From Portunus trituberculatus (Eukaryota > Arthropoda > Malacostraca > Decapoda > Portunidae): 64,000 nt of DNA. The notes below the pieces were generated by a model. It searched no databases, was not told where the DNA came from, and was given only the letters and a program-made list of their open reading frames with translations. The stretch is taken from positions 1,499,332 to 1,563,331 of the forward strand of contig NC_059259.1 of NCBI RefSeq assembly GCF_017591435.1, read 5' to 3'. How positions within the stretch are numbered: position 1 is the first letter of the stretch; each line of letters starts with the position of its first letter. The position numbers and the translations under genes were made by a program. Of this stretch, positions 1 to 11,639 are shown piece by piece.

Positions 1-1400
1 ACCAGACATACAGGTACAGTGCGAGACAAGTCGTCCTCTGGTTCTCTGGAGTGGTAAGGTTTCATTAGATTAATATGAACTAGTTGGGAATCCTTACGAC
101 GGTCAGGAGTGTGGACCACATAGTTTAATGGACTTAGTTTTTGAGCCACAACATAAGGTCCCATGAACTTACTGTGAAGAGCATTGCCTGGAGTGGGGAG
201 AAAAGTAAAACCTTGTCTCCTGGTTTGAAACTTCTCATGACAGATTTGGGAAGAGAATTTTGTTGCATTTTAGTTTGAGATTTGAGGAAGTTTGATTTAG
301 CAAAAGATCTGACTTCACTGATTTTATTCTTAAGGTTACTGATGTAGTCAGACACACTGGGGCTTGAAGGAGTATTTTGAGTAAACCATTGATCCTTTAA
401 TATTTTGAGAGGCCCCCTGATCTGTCTACCATAGAGTAATTCAAAAGGGAGTAACCTAAAGAATCTTGAGGAGATTCTCTTAAAGCGAAGAGAAGGAAAG
501 AGATACTTTCATCCCAGTCTCCTTGATGCTCCAAGCAATACTTCTTCATCATGGATTTTAATGTTTGGTGAAACCGCTCCAGACAGCCTTGGGATTGGGG
601 TGGTAAGCCGAGGAGGTTACATGGTCGATGTTTAGCTCATTCACTATCTGTTGGAAAAAATTGCTAGTGAAATTGCTACCCTTGTCAGACTGAATTTGTT
701 TTGGAATTCCTACCGAGGTGAAAAATGTATTAGATGTTTTACAATGGTCTTTGATGTGATGTTCTTAAGAGGAATGCTTCAGGGTACCTGGTAGTGGGAT
801 CCATGAGGGTTAACAAATACTGATTCCCTCGTTTGGTTTTGGGTAAGGGCCCTACGCAGTCTAGAACGATCTTTTCAAAGGGCTCCGTCTGAACTGGAAT
901 AGGCGTCAGAGGAGCTGGCACAAGGCGTTCGTTAGGCTTACCCACAATTTGACATATATGACATGTTTTTACATAGTGTGACACATCCTTTTTCATTCCT
1001 GGCCCCAAAAAATGTTGAAGAGCCTTCTTGTAGGTTTTTTGGATGCCTAGATGACCTGACAATCCATCATGAGCTAGTTCTATAATGGCTGGTCTTACAG
1101 ACAAGGGATGACAACTTGATGTGTTTCTGACCAGGTGTCTAGTTGTTTCAGTTCAGGAGGTCTGTAGGCACGCATCAGGACTCCTTCCTGATAATAAAAA
1201 CAAGGCAATTTAGACATATCCTTTGTCTCACTGGCAACATGTCTGATCTTAGCCAAAGTGAGATCCTGTTCCTGAGCATTAATCAAATTCTCCTTTGAAA
1301 TGATGTTATTGTACAAGTTGTCAGTAGAGGCAATCATTGGTGGAGGAGGTGGTGAAAGGGCAGGGGACTTGGACTGAGACCTGGTGACTGCACACACTGG
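1..1400 (-). pseudogene. integrase region of copy A (3' end off window)
   Basis: Ty3/Gypsy integrase that would insert the cDNA into the host chromosome. Reading from about 1,400 downward, a linker is followed by the HHCC zinc-binding domain (H and HLG, then CHIC at about 950) and the start of the DDE core with LDCVGPLPK and MDPTTRYPEA at about 790-880. The C-terminal GPY/chromo-like region (KPGDKVLLF) lies at 134-355. Stops and frameshifts near 1,100, 740, 480 and 200 break it. Its position directly after protease, with no reverse transcriptase between, matches copy B and supports an INT-before-RT order for the family. Confidence 0.88.
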
Positions 1401-1439
1401 GAAGAAGTGAGGGGATGTTTCGTCCAGGGTCTTAGTGGG

Positions 1440-1876
1440 ACTTTCTGTTAAGGGAGAATCAAGAACAATTAAGTTTGGAACAGCCAAGTTACCCGCAAGA
1501 TCATTACCCAGTACAAGATGTACCCCCGGTACTGGCAGTTCACCAGGTTTAATGGCTACCACAACCTCTCCTGAAATGAACGGGCACTGTAAGCTAATTT
1601 TAGCCAAGGGATAGGAGAGCTGTGATTCGAGACCTGTAAGGATCACCTTCTCCCAGTGAAAGCCTGTTTGATGTTAGGGATGACATCTTCCCTTAAGATG
1701 GATTGGGCAGCACCTGTATCACGCAGAACCTTGACATTTATTGCCTTGTCTTTACCATCAGTCAGGGACACTTTACCTTGATACATGTACGAGTCATAAA
1801 GTTCTAGAGGAGAGTTGACAGGGTTAGCTAGGGCCACTGGTTTCTTGTTCTCAAATGTGTTAGGTTTAGGGGCCAC
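1440..1876 (-). pseudogene. retropepsin-like protease region of copy A
   Basis: Aspartic protease that would mature Gag-Pol. The active-site motif RDTGAAQS is at about 1,700-1,730 and the domain closes with VLGNDLAG at about 1,490-1,515, the usual end of Gypsy proteases. A frameshift near 1,645 splits it. It follows the gag zinc knuckle and precedes integrase, the same as in copy B at 9,700-9,990. Confidence 0.85.
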
Positions 1877-1916
1877 AAAAGAAAGTTGACGTTGAGAGGC
1901 CTTGCAATTTGGGTGT

Positions 1917-3229
1917 CTACATTTCTGGATCGTGTGACCTGGTTTCTTACAGTATGTACACCAGGGGAATTATATGCATTTGGCGAGAATCCGGTCGGCT
2001 TACCACCCGCGCCCCAAAACCTTCCCCAAAGGAGGACCTAACATTAGATAGTGAACCACGACCTCTACTACCCAGGGATCCCATCAACAAAGCAAACGCA
2101 TCAGCCACTTTAGCGGCAGACATAAGATCACTCTCTCCCGTTCTTCCACATGCCTCAGAATATTAAAGGGTAACTTGTTCTTCCATTCTTCCAGGACCAT
2201 TAGATTGAGCAACTCCGAAAAGGTGGTAATGTTAAGGGCGGCTAACCATTTCTTAAATTGTCTTAGTTTCTCACTAGCAAATTCAACATAGGTGTGAGAG
2301 TCTGGTTTCACATACTTTCGAACTGTTGTCTGTATCCATCAGAAGTGATAGAGTAGGCGTCTAGAATGTTACCTTTGATCTCTTCATACTCTACCTCATC
2401 ACTAAGGCCGTTGTATACTCTGTAAGCTTTTCCTACTAGCTTGGGGACAAGGAGAGACACCCACTGATCCTTGGGCCATTTATTCCTATTAGCAATGCTC
2501 TCAAAAGCGCGAAATGACCCGTCAACATCAGATTCATCAAAAGGGGGAACTAGCGGAGCAGCTGTAACGGGATGAAAGCTTGCTAACTTTTTCTTTATAT
2601 CTATTTCTTCCCCTCTAAACTTAGCGTCATTTCGTATGGTTAACTCCTGAATTTCTAACTCTTTCTCCTGCCTTTTAAGTTGTAACTGAAATTCTCTCTC
2701 TTCCTTTTGTGCCTGTAGTTGCATTGTTTTTCCTGTAGTTGCATTTGCCTTTCTTGTTCTCTCTCTCTATCTTCTCTTTCTACCTGCAGTTGCATCTCTT
2801 TCGCTTCTTTTTCTGCCTGTAGTTACATTTCTTTCCTTTTTCTGCCTGTAGTTGCATCTCTTTCGCTTCTTTTCCTGCCTGTAGTTGCATTTGTTTTTCA
2901 TGCATCCGGTATTCTAGTCTAAGCTTCTCAATTTCCCACTGACTTATCCTACTCTTATCCTGTTCTTCCTGGGGACTGTGTATTATAGTCCTCGTAGAGG
3001 CTGACATGGGAGTTAACTCTTCTATGGCATTTCCTAGCAACTGACCTTCTTGCACTAGATGTTCAACAACTACATTCTTAATGACCTCTTTAGTCATCTG
3101 AGACGTGATGGGAACATCAAAATGTTTAGCGATGGTCTTCCACTGGTCCTTTTTTATATTAGCACCTTTAAGTTGTTCCAGAGAAGGGTCAGCACAAAAA
3201 TCTTCAACGTTAAACTGAGCGGAAGCCAT
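1917..3229 (-). pseudogene. gag of copy A
   Basis: Structural Gag protein. It starts at an ATG at 3,227-3,229 (MASAQFNVEDF) and shows an N-terminal domain, a Gln/Lys/Glu-rich coiled coil with repeated MQLQA units (about 2,700-2,900), a capsid-like region (about 2,080-2,560) and one CCHC zinc knuckle, CTYCKKPGHTIQKC, at about 1,918-1,959. Stops and frameshifts near 2,780, 2,310 and 1,970 split it. The number of coiled-coil repeat units differs from copy B. Confidence 0.9.
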
Positions 3230-3885
3230 ATTAAATAGATGTTAAACAACAACAAAAATGATAAGCGAATTACTTAAGTGAGGAACTTGGCAGAGTGATA
3301 ATAAAGGCAACCTTGAAATTACCTAGATTATACTTAAGTAAACACTTATGAGTACAATCACTAATGAGGGGTAAACTAGAGAATTACGGCATTAAGAGGA
3401 TCCGGATTACTCTAGTTACGAGACTTGAGAGTGAGGAGCGAATTGTACTGAGACTTGTTATTGATAAGGAGGCGGATTAGTCTGAGGGACTAGTTAAAAT
3501 GGCCAATTCTAACTAGCGAGAAAAATGATCCGCGAAGTGAGGGGATTGAGGGTTCGCATGAACATATGATGATCCCAACACTTGGATAACACTTATTACA
3601 CACCTGCCTATGTGCAAAAAATAGAGATAAGTGCTATCGGTGAACACGCCTTTCTACCTGGTTTCCTGCTCTACCACTGCTATGCGATACCAATGAAAGC
3701 CACGAAGCATTTTTAACCCAAAAGGAGCCACTTGATCGCACAAAGGTAAATTTAAACCACACGCAGAGTAAGTCACAGAAAAAAAACACATCAAAGTCAC
3801 AACACCACAGAAACACATAAAAAAATAATGTAATCACAGAAAAAGTCACTGGAAAAATGGAACACTGAACAAGGGTTATAATGGT

Positions 3886-3901
3886 CCTGTCACGGTCGCC
3901 A
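3886..3901 (-). other. primer binding site of copy A (tRNA-Arg type)
   Basis: On the minus strand this reads TGGCGACCGTGACAGG, the complement of the 3' end of an arthropod tRNA-Arg (UCG) plus CCA. It lies two bases from the 5' LTR, as expected for the minus-strand DNA primer. mdg1/412-type elements use the same tRNA. Confidence 0.85.
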
Positions 3902-3903
3902 AT

Positions 3904-4544
3904 TGTTACGTTCACCGGTTAAACGGGTAAGATTGGCATCGGGGAGCCGGTGAACAATAACAATAAAAAAAACACTGCAGGTTCAACTGGTGAGGAATTG
4001 CAAAGGGGGACACTTAAGAAGCTATTATATAATCTAATAACAATGAAACTGATATACACATAGATATAACATAAAACACATCAAACTGACATACACATAT
4101 ACATATAACAAATAAATAAATGCAACAATAAAGAACCCAACTTAATACCTGACAATAATTCTAATCCTATATGGAGGCAATGTGGAAAACATGGGACGAG
4201 GGGAAGTGATACTTATGAGGTGTCGCAGTGGTGAAGTGCTGGGTGAGGTGGATCCCACGGTAGTCCAAGAGGCGTTGTGTTCACTGGTCGAGGCCTTGAC
4301 CTCGACTGACTTCCAGAAAGCCGGGAGCTTGCTTAACACTTCCGCTTGAGTTGAATGGGGCCGCGTGAATCCAACTTCGGGACAGTAGCGGGGCTTCATG
4401 AGACGGTAACGTGGAGGGTTCATGAGACGGTGGCGTGGAAGGTTCATGAGACGGTGACGTGGAAGGGGAGGTGGAGAGGTGGCGAACGAGGTAGCAAGCG
4501 GAGGAGGTGATGGTAGTGGAGTATGTTACAGGCGGGCCGTAACA
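3904..4544 (-). repeat. 5' LTR of copy A
   Basis: 641 bp beginning TGTTAC and ending GTAACA. It aligns end to end with the 640-bp LTR at 7,042-7,681 but with many substitutions, so copies A and B come from different insertions or subfamilies. A TATA-like TATATAGG-type element lies about two thirds along. Confidence 0.93.
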
Positions 4545-5366
4545 ATACGTACACCCATCACTTTTCCACTATTGTTCTCAGAAATTGTCTCCGCACGTGT
4601 CTATCAACACCTGCCTCCCTTTTTTGCTGGATGTTATTCTGCATTAATCTAGTTTCTTTTTTTTAAGGCTTGCCGTTCTAATCCCTCAAATCAACCCTTC
4701 TGTTAATTTGATTTCCTGCCTGTTAATGTCTATGTTATATTATGAGTTGTAACCGATTCACCAATGTTATTCGCTCAAGGACTCTTTCAGCATTGTCTCC
4801 CGAGGATGGCAAGACAGACACATGCAATCTTTTCACTATATTGACTTGGTAAATGTACAGTTATTTACATTTCACCAAGTCAGTCTTGCACACACACACA
4901 CAGCGCCAAGGCAGTCGCTAGGAGTAACATCTGCACAGAGCTACATGAAGACTCCTTCTTGCGGTCAAATTCACTGTATACCTTAGTCAGTGTTCCTTGC
5001 TGACACCATTGACCGACTTGTAAATATAAGAACACTTCCTAATACATCTGGTATACAAGTTACAATATTACATAATACCTGATTAAAAAGAAAAGAACAT
5101 ATTATTGTACACACACAAAAAAAAAAATGTATGTCACCCTACGTAAGTACTTAAGTAGACCTCGGATGCTGAGACACATACATTTTAAACAACAGATCCT
5201 CACACAGAGCCGTGAGAACGGATGCTGAACTCTGCATGGTCCCTTGATATATGTGTTTGAGGTGGAAAAGAATAAGTATTCATAGGGACAGACAGACATT
5301 AGATCAGTTCCTACGGCTGTTTTGTGAGGAAGCAAGAAAATACATACCCTAACATGCCTATGTAAA
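4545..5366. other. unassigned repeat-derived sequence
   Basis: No gene is recognisable. About 4,668-4,700 resembles LINE-A (the 'cgttctaatccctcaa' segment). At 4,845-4,885 an imperfect hairpin pairs ACTTGGTAAATGTA with its complement. The rest gives no coding or repeat match I can name. Confidence 0.5.
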
Positions 5367-5413
5367 ATTTTCTGACCCAACACTCTAAATTTTAGAGTGT
5401 TGGGTCAGAAAAT
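5367..5413. repeat. perfect 47-bp palindrome
   Basis: Two 23-bp arms (5,367-5,389 and 5,391-5,413) are exact reverse complements around a single T. The right arm runs straight into a LINE-A fragment, so the palindrome marks a repeat breakpoint. Confidence 0.95.
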
Positions 5414-5535
5414 CACTTAATAATCTTCTATCTGATCGCCAGTATGGTTTCATTCAAGTCTGCTGTGTTTCTTATCTGGTTGGCTTTCCTTACTGAATCC
5501 TGGTGATCCTCTTTTAGAGATATTGGTGAAACTTT
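5411..5535 (+). mobile_element. LINE-A fragment (reverse transcriptase part)
   Basis: Nucleotide match to the RT segment of LINE-A also seen at 52,250-52,365 and 16,960-17,050 ('cttctatctgatcgccagtatgg' region, then the 'cctcttttagag' region). Stops and small indels are frequent. Confidence 0.75.
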
Positions 5536-6060
5536 TTTTTTAATATATAAGGGAGGAGGACTAGTCAAGGGCAACAAAAAAGTCACGGAGTAAGCTTTGA
5601 AAATGTTGTGTCGATGTAGAGAAGATATTACAGTTGGCGAAGGTAAAAGAACACATCTGGGACCCCAGAAATTAATTTTACAGTAAAAAAGAAAAGCTTG
5701 GGCAAATCATCGTTCGACGAAATAGCAGCCACTTTCAAAGAACTGTGTTGGAGGTGAGGATTGAAGTCTTGTCAGGATTTAATTTGATCGCTATTGTGGA
5801 TAGTCTTCTTAAGATTATTGTATGGTAGACACTTCTTCCTTTCCTTCTACTTAGCCAGGGACGTATTCACAGGCATTTTCTTTTTGTTGACTCTTCTGCT
5901 ACGCTGTTTGTTTACATTCATTTCCCGCCAAGGCGGCAACTTAGTCGATGCTTTCCAGTCGCTATGTATGACGTTTTCCGAATAGAAGGGCTCAGTCGCT
6001 TCTTCTGGCGGCTCGCATTTTCATTCGCAAATTGGCACGTGTGAATCCGCCTATAGAGTT
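5536..6060. other. no recognisable feature
   Basis: AT-rich on the left, with a 63-codon open frame at 5,794-5,985 that has no recognisable family. I see no supportable gene here. Confidence 0.5.
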
Positions 6061-7041
6061 AGAAAAAATAGGCGTAGTAGTAAAAAGAAACAAAGTCTCG
6101 TGGAGCAAGATCGCAGGAGGAAGGAAGGCATGCAGTTAACAAAATCAAAAGATCAGTTAGCATGAAAATAGCGATAAAGGATAGCTTGAGAAGCAACATT
6201 CCGATGGTGAGAAAAAGGCTGAAAACAGTCAGTCAAAAGAGGGGAATTAAAGAGAGGAAAAGCTTTTGATTCCACCCTATCTAATAGAGCTGTGTGAGTG
6301 GAATCCCCGCAAACATGAGAAGAGTACTCCATACATGGGCGGATCAGAAACATGTACAGAGTTAGCAGTTGGGGAGGTGAGAAAAACACCTCAGAACGCC
6401 TAACTTCATTGAAATTGTTTCAGCAAGAGATGAGATGTGAAGTTTCTAGTTTAAATATATGGCCAAGGATAATCTGTGTAGAAAATGGGAAACCTGCAGT
6501 TGATTGTCATTGAAGAAGAGGGGATAGTTGTCAGAAAGGTTGGGTCGAGTTGATAGATGAAGGAAATGAGTTTTTGAAGCATTGAACACAACTAAGTTTT
6601 GTCTTGCCCAATCAGAAATCTTAGAAAGATAAGAAATTAGGCGTTCTGTGGTGTCCCTGCATGACCTATTGACTTATTGAAGGGTTAGACGTCTCGGAAA
6701 AGACATGGAAAAGTGCAGGATGGAGTCATCAGCGTAAAGGTGGATAGGGCAAGAAGTTTGGTTAAGGAGATCATTAATGAATAATAATAGGAAGAAAGTG
6801 GGTCACAGGACAGAACCATTGAAGAATAGATTTAAGAAAAGAACAGTGGCCGTCTACCACAGCAGCAACACAACGATTGCAGAGAAAATTAGAGATACTA
6901 AAACAGGAAGAATAGAATCCATAGGAGACTAGTTTTGAGATCAAAGTTTTGTGCCAGAGTCTATCAAAAGCTTTTGTTATGTCTAACTCAACAGCGAAGT
7001 TTCACTAAAATCTCTAAAAGAGGATAACCAAGACTCAGTAA
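6061..7041 (-). mobile_element. LINE-A, 3' half (target of copy B insertion)
   Basis: Jockey/CR1-like non-LTR retrotransposon, minus strand. The reading frame is degenerate, but the RT active-site motif YADDS is at about 6,735-6,750 and the thumb region (QLLTLY, then CMEYSSHVCG) is at 6,153-6,389. It is the downstream half of the LINE whose upstream half lies at 13,633-14,112; copy B separates them and the GTAA beside the LTR is duplicated. It stops near 6,061, before the family's usual 3' end. Confidence 0.88.
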
Positions 7042-7681
7042 TGTTACGGCCCGCCCGTAACATGCATTACTACCATCACCTCCTCCGCTTGTTACCTCGT
7101 TCGCCACCTCTCCGCCTCCCCTTCCACGTCACCGTCTCGTGAACCTTCCACGTCACCGTTTCATGAAGCCCGGCTACTGTCCCGAAGTTGGATTCACGCG
7201 GCCCCTTTCGACTCAACCGAAAGTGTTGAGCCAGCTCTTGGTTTTCTGGATTGGGAGTTGAGATCCAAGCCTCAACCAGTGAACACCACGCCTCTTGGGT
7301 CTACCGTGGGATCAACCATCACCCAGCATTTCACCACTGCGACACCGCATAAGTATCACTTCCCTCGTCCGTGTTTTCCACATTGCCTCTATATAGGATT
7401 AGGATTATTGTTAGGTATTAAGTTGGGTTCTTTATTGTTGTATTTATTACTGTGTTATATGTATATGTGTATGTCATTTTCCTGTGTTTCATGTTATATA
7501 TCTGTGTTTCATGTTTCTTGTTATATATGTGTCAATTTCATTATGGGTTATTAAAATAGCTTTTTAAAGTGACCCCCTTTTGCATTTCCTCACCAGTTGA
7601 ACCTGCAGTGTTTTTTTTTTATTGTTATTGTTCACCGGCTCTCCGATGCCAATCTTACCAGTTTAACCGGTGAACGTAACA
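7042..7681 (+). repeat. 5' LTR of copy B
   Basis: 640 bp, TGTTAC...GTAACA. It contains a TATA-like TCTATATAGG at about 7,387-7,396 that could start the genomic transcript. Outside the LINE insertion it closely matches 12,596-13,628. Confidence 0.95.
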
Positions 7682-7683
7682 AT

Positions 7684-7699
7684 TGGCGACCGTGACAGG
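7684..7699 (+). other. primer binding site of copy B (tRNA-Arg type)
   Basis: TGGCGACCGTGACAGG, two bases after the 5' LTR, complementary to the 3' end of tRNA-Arg (UCG) with CCA. The 7,700-8,350 leader that follows is non-coding and matches the copy A leader. Confidence 0.88.
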
Positions 7700-8350
7700 A
7701 CCATTATAACCCATGTTCAGTGTTCCATTTTTCCAGTGACTTTTTTTCTGTGATTGCTTGTGTTTCTGTGGTGTTGTGACTCTGATGTGTTTTTTTTTCT
7801 GTGACTTACTCTGCGTGTGGTTTAAATTTACCTTTGTGCGATCAAGTGGCTCCTTTTGGGTTAAACGTGCTTCGTGACTTTCATTGGTATCGCATAGCAG
7901 TGGTAGAGCAGGAAACCAGGTAGAAAGGCGTGTTCACCGATAGCACTTATCTCTATTTTTGCACATAGGCAGGTGTGTAATAAGTGTTATCCAAGTGTTG
8001 GGATCATCATATGTTCATGCGAACCCTCAATCCCTCACTTCGCGGATCATTTTTCTCGCTAGTTAGAATCGGCCATTTTAACTAGTCTCTCAGACTAATC
8101 CGCCTCCTTATCAATAACAAGTCTCAGTACAATTCGCTCCTCACTCTCAAGTCTCGTAACTAGAGTAATCCGGATCCCTCTTAATGCCGTAACTCTCTAG
8201 TTTACCCCTCATTAGTGATTGTACTCATAAGTGTTTACTTAAGTATAATCTAGGTAATTTCAAGGTTGCCTTTATTATCACTCTGCCAAGTTCCTCACTT
8301 AAGTAATTCGCTTATCATTTTTTTTTGTTGTGGTTTAACATCTATTTAAT

Positions 8351-9698
8351 ATGGCTTCCGCTCAGTTTAACGTTGAAGATTTTTGTGCCGACCCTTCTCT
8401 GGAACAACTTAAAGATGCTAATATAAAGAAGGACCAATGGAAGACCATCGCTAAACATTTTGATGTTCCCATCACGTCTCAGATGACTAAAGAGGTCATT
8501 AAGAATGTAGTTGTTGAACATCTAGTGCAAGAAGGTCAGTTGCTAGGAAATGCCATAGAAGAGTTAACTCCCATGTCAGCCTCTACGAGGACTATAATAC
8601 ACAGTCCCCAGGAAGAACAGGATAAGAGTAGGATAAGTCAATGGGAAATTGAGAAGCTTAAACTAGAATACCGGATGCATGAAAACAAATGCAACTACAG
8701 GCAGAAAAAAAGCAAAGAAATGCTACAAGAGAGAACTACAGGAAAAAAAGCAACTACAAGAGAGAGAATTTCAGTTACAACTTAAAAGGCAGGAGAAAGA
8801 GTTAGAAATTCAGGAGTTAGCCCTACGAAATGACGCTAAGTTTAGAGGGAAGAAATAGATATAAAGAAACAGTTAGCAAGCTTTAATCCTGCTACAGCTG
8901 CTCCGCTAGTTCCCCCTTTTGATGAATCTGATGTTGACGGGTCATTTCGCGCTTTTGAGAGCATTGCTAATAGGAATAAATGGCCCAAGGATCAGTGGGT
9001 GTCTCTCCTTGTCCCTAAGCTAGTAGGAAAAGCTTATAGGGTATACAACGGCCTTAGTGATGAGGTAGAATATGAAGAGATCAAAGGTAACATTCTAGAC
9101 GCCTACTCTATCACTTCTGATGGATACAGACAACAGTTTCGAAAGTATGTGAAACCAGAGTCTCACACCTATGTTGAATTCGCTAGTGAGAAACTAAGAC
9201 AATTTAAGAAATGGTTAGCCGCCCTTAACATTACCACCTTTTCGGAGTTGCTCAATCTAATGGTCCTGGAAGAATGGAAGAACAAGTTACCTTTAATATT
9301 CTGAGGCATGTGGAAGAACGGGAGAGAGTGATCTTATGTCTGCCGCTAAAGTGGCTGATGCGTTTGCTTTGTTGATGGGATCCCTGGGTAGTAGAGGTCG
9401 TGGTTCACTGTCTAATGTTAGGTCCTCCTTTGGGGAAGGTTTTGGAGGCGCGGGTGGTAAGCCAACCGGATTCTCGCCAAATGCATATAATTCCCCCTGG
9501 TGTACATACTGTAAGAAGCCAGGTCACACGATCCAGAAATGTAGACACCCAAATTGCAAGGGTTCTCAACGTCAATTTTCTTTTGTGTCCCCTAAACCTA
9601 ACACATTTGAGAACAAGAAACCAGTGGCCCTAGCTAACCCTGTCAACTCTCCTCTAGAACTTTATGACTCGTACATGTATCAAGGTAAAGTGTCCTGA
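8351..9698 (+). pseudogene. gag of copy B
   Basis: Starts with ATG (MASAQFNVEDF) at 8,351, chosen because the minus-strand copy begins identically. The order is an N-terminal domain, a Gln/Glu/Lys coiled coil with fewer MQLQA-type units than copy A (about 8,680-8,800), a capsid-like region with MSLLVPKLVGKA (8,999-9,304), a Gly/Arg/Ser linker, and a CCHC knuckle CTYCKKPGHTIQKC (about 9,500-9,541). Frameshifts at about 8,700, 8,850, 9,300 and 9,690 break it. It would form the retrotransposon capsid and bind RNA. Confidence 0.9.
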
Positions 9699-9699
9699 C

Positions 9700-9990
9700 T
9701 GATGGTAAAGACAAGGCAATAAATATCAAGGTTCTGCGTGATACAGGTGCTGCCCAATCCATCTTAAGGGAAGATGTCATCCCTAACATCAAACAGGCTT
9801 TCACTGGGGAGAAGGTGATCCTTACAGGTCTCGAATCACAGCTCTCCTATCCCTTGGCTAATATTAGCTTACAGTGCCCGTTCATTTCAGGAGAGGTTGA
9901 GGTAGCCATTAAACCTGGTGAACTGCCAGTACCGGGGTACATCTTGTACTGGGTAATGATCTTGCGGGTAACTTGGCTGTTCCAAACTTA
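9700..9990 (+). pseudogene. retropepsin-like protease region of copy B
   Basis: Aspartic protease with active-site RDTGAAQS at about 9,738-9,761. The closing LGNDLAG motif is disrupted by a frameshift near 9,940. It sits between the gag zinc knuckle and integrase. Confidence 0.85.
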
Positions 9991-10059
9991 ATTGTTCTTG
10001 ATTCTCCCTTAACAGAAAGTCCCACTAAGACCCTGGACGAAACATCCCTCACTTCTTCC

Positions 10060-11621
10060 CAGTGTGTGCAGTCACCAGGTCTCAGTCCAAGTCCCCTGCC
10101 CTTTCATCACCTCCTCCACCAATGATTGCCTCTACTGACAACTTGTATAATAACATCATTTCAAAGGAGAATTTGATTAATGCTCAGGAACAGGATCTCA
10201 CTTTGGCTAAGATCAGACATGTTGCCAGTGAGACAAAGGATATGTCTAAATTGCCTTGTTTTTATTATCAGGAAGGAGTCCTGATGCGTGCCTACAGACC
10301 TCCTGAACTGAAACAACTAGACACCTGGTCAGAAACACATCAAGTTGTCATCCCTTGTCTGTAAGACCAGCCATTATAGAACTAGCTCATGATGGATTGT
10401 CAGGTCATCTAGGCATCCAAAAACCTACAAGAAGGCTCTTCAACATTTTTTTGGCCAGGAATGAAAAGGATGTGTCACACTATGTAAAACATGTCACATA
10501 TGTCAAATTGTGGGTAAGCCTAACGAACGCCTTGTGCCAGCTCCTCTGACGCCTATTCCAGTTCAGACGGAGCCCTTCGAAAAGATCATTCTAGACTGCG
10601 TAGGGCCCTTACCCAAAACCAAACGAGGGAATCAGTATTTGTTAACCCTCATGGATCCCACTACCAGGTACCCTGAAGCATTCCCTCTTAAGAACATCAC
10701 ATCAAAGACCATTGTAAAACATCTAATACATTTTTCACCTCGGTAGGAATTCCAAAACAAATTCAGTCTGACAAGGGTAGCAATTTCACTAGCCATTTTT
10801 TCCAACAGATAGTGAATGAGCTAAACATCGACCATGTTACCTCCTCGGCTTACCACCCCAATCCCAAGGCTGTCTGGAGCGGTTTCACCAAACATTAAAA
10901 TCCATGATGAAGAAGTATTGCTTGGAGCATCAAGGAGACTGGGATGAAAGTATTTCTTTCCTTCTCTTCGCTTTAAGAGAATCTCCTCAAGATTCTTTAG
11001 GTTACTCCCTTTTGAATTACTCTATGGTAGACAGATCAGGGGCCTCTCAAAATATTAAAGGATCAATGGTTTACTCAAAATACTCCTTCAAGCCCCAGTG
11101 TGTCTGACTACATCAGTAACCTTAAGAATAAAATCAGTGAAGTCAGATCTTTTGCTAAATCAAACTTCCTCAAATCTCAAACTAAAATGCAACAGAATTC
11201 TCTTCCCAAATCTGTCATGAGAAGTTTCAAACCAGGAGACAAGGTTTTACTTTTTCTCCCCACTCCAGGCAATGCTCTTCACAGTAAGTTCATGGGACCT
11301 TATGTTGTGGCTCAAAAACTAAGTCCATTAAATTATGTGGTCCACACTCCTGACCGTCGTAAGGATTCCCAACTAGTTCATATTAATCTAATGAAACCTT
11401 ACCACTCCAGAGAACCAGAGGACGACTTGTCTCGCGCTGTACCTGTATGTCTGGTAGGGAAGGAGTCTGGTCCTGTGCCCCCCGAGGAAGAGTCCGACAT
11501 CGAATTCCTCTTCTCGTCACCTAAAGGACGCCCCTCAAACAGCCAAATCATGTCCAACCTTGATGAGGTGTTTCTTTCCTTAACACCTTCACAACAGTCT
11601 GATCTTAAAAGTTATTGCTAG
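10060..11621 (+). pseudogene. integrase of copy B
   Basis: Ty3/Gypsy integrase. A linker (10,062-10,364) leads to the HHCC domain (HDGLSGHLGIQK, then the Cys pair at about 10,490-10,510). The core has D in LDCVGPLPK (about 10,590) and D in LMDPTTRYPEA (about 10,650), and the Glu-containing segment is frameshifted at about 10,855-10,890. The C-terminal GPY-like module has KPGDKVLLFLP and FMGPYVV (about 11,230-11,320). About 70 extra residues follow, to a stop at 11,621. At least four frameshifts are present. The striking point is its place, directly upstream of RT. Confidence 0.9.
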
Positions 11622-11639
11622 ACTTTTCTGAAATCACAG

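Larger units (their letters stand above)
1..4544 (-). mobile_element. LTR retrotransposon copy A (partial, 5' LTR to integrase)
   Basis: Minus-strand Ty3/Gypsy-type element. Read on the minus strand it has an LTR, a tRNA-Arg-type primer binding site, gag, protease and integrase, then leaves the window. The whole stretch is the diverged inverted counterpart of 7,042-11,455, so the two elements stand head to head. Every coding domain is split between frames, so this copy is dead as sequenced. Whether it carries the innexin fragment seen in copy B cannot be known, because that part lies beyond base 1. Confidence 0.93.

Noticed and set aside
5367..5413. Intrinsic terminator
   Set aside because: The hairpin lacks bacterial context and GC stem followed by a U tract; this is eukaryotic repeat DNA.
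5794..5985. Hydrophobic 63-residue ORF as membrane protein
   Set aside because: T-rich sequence readily gives Phe/Leu frames; no signal of coding constraint.
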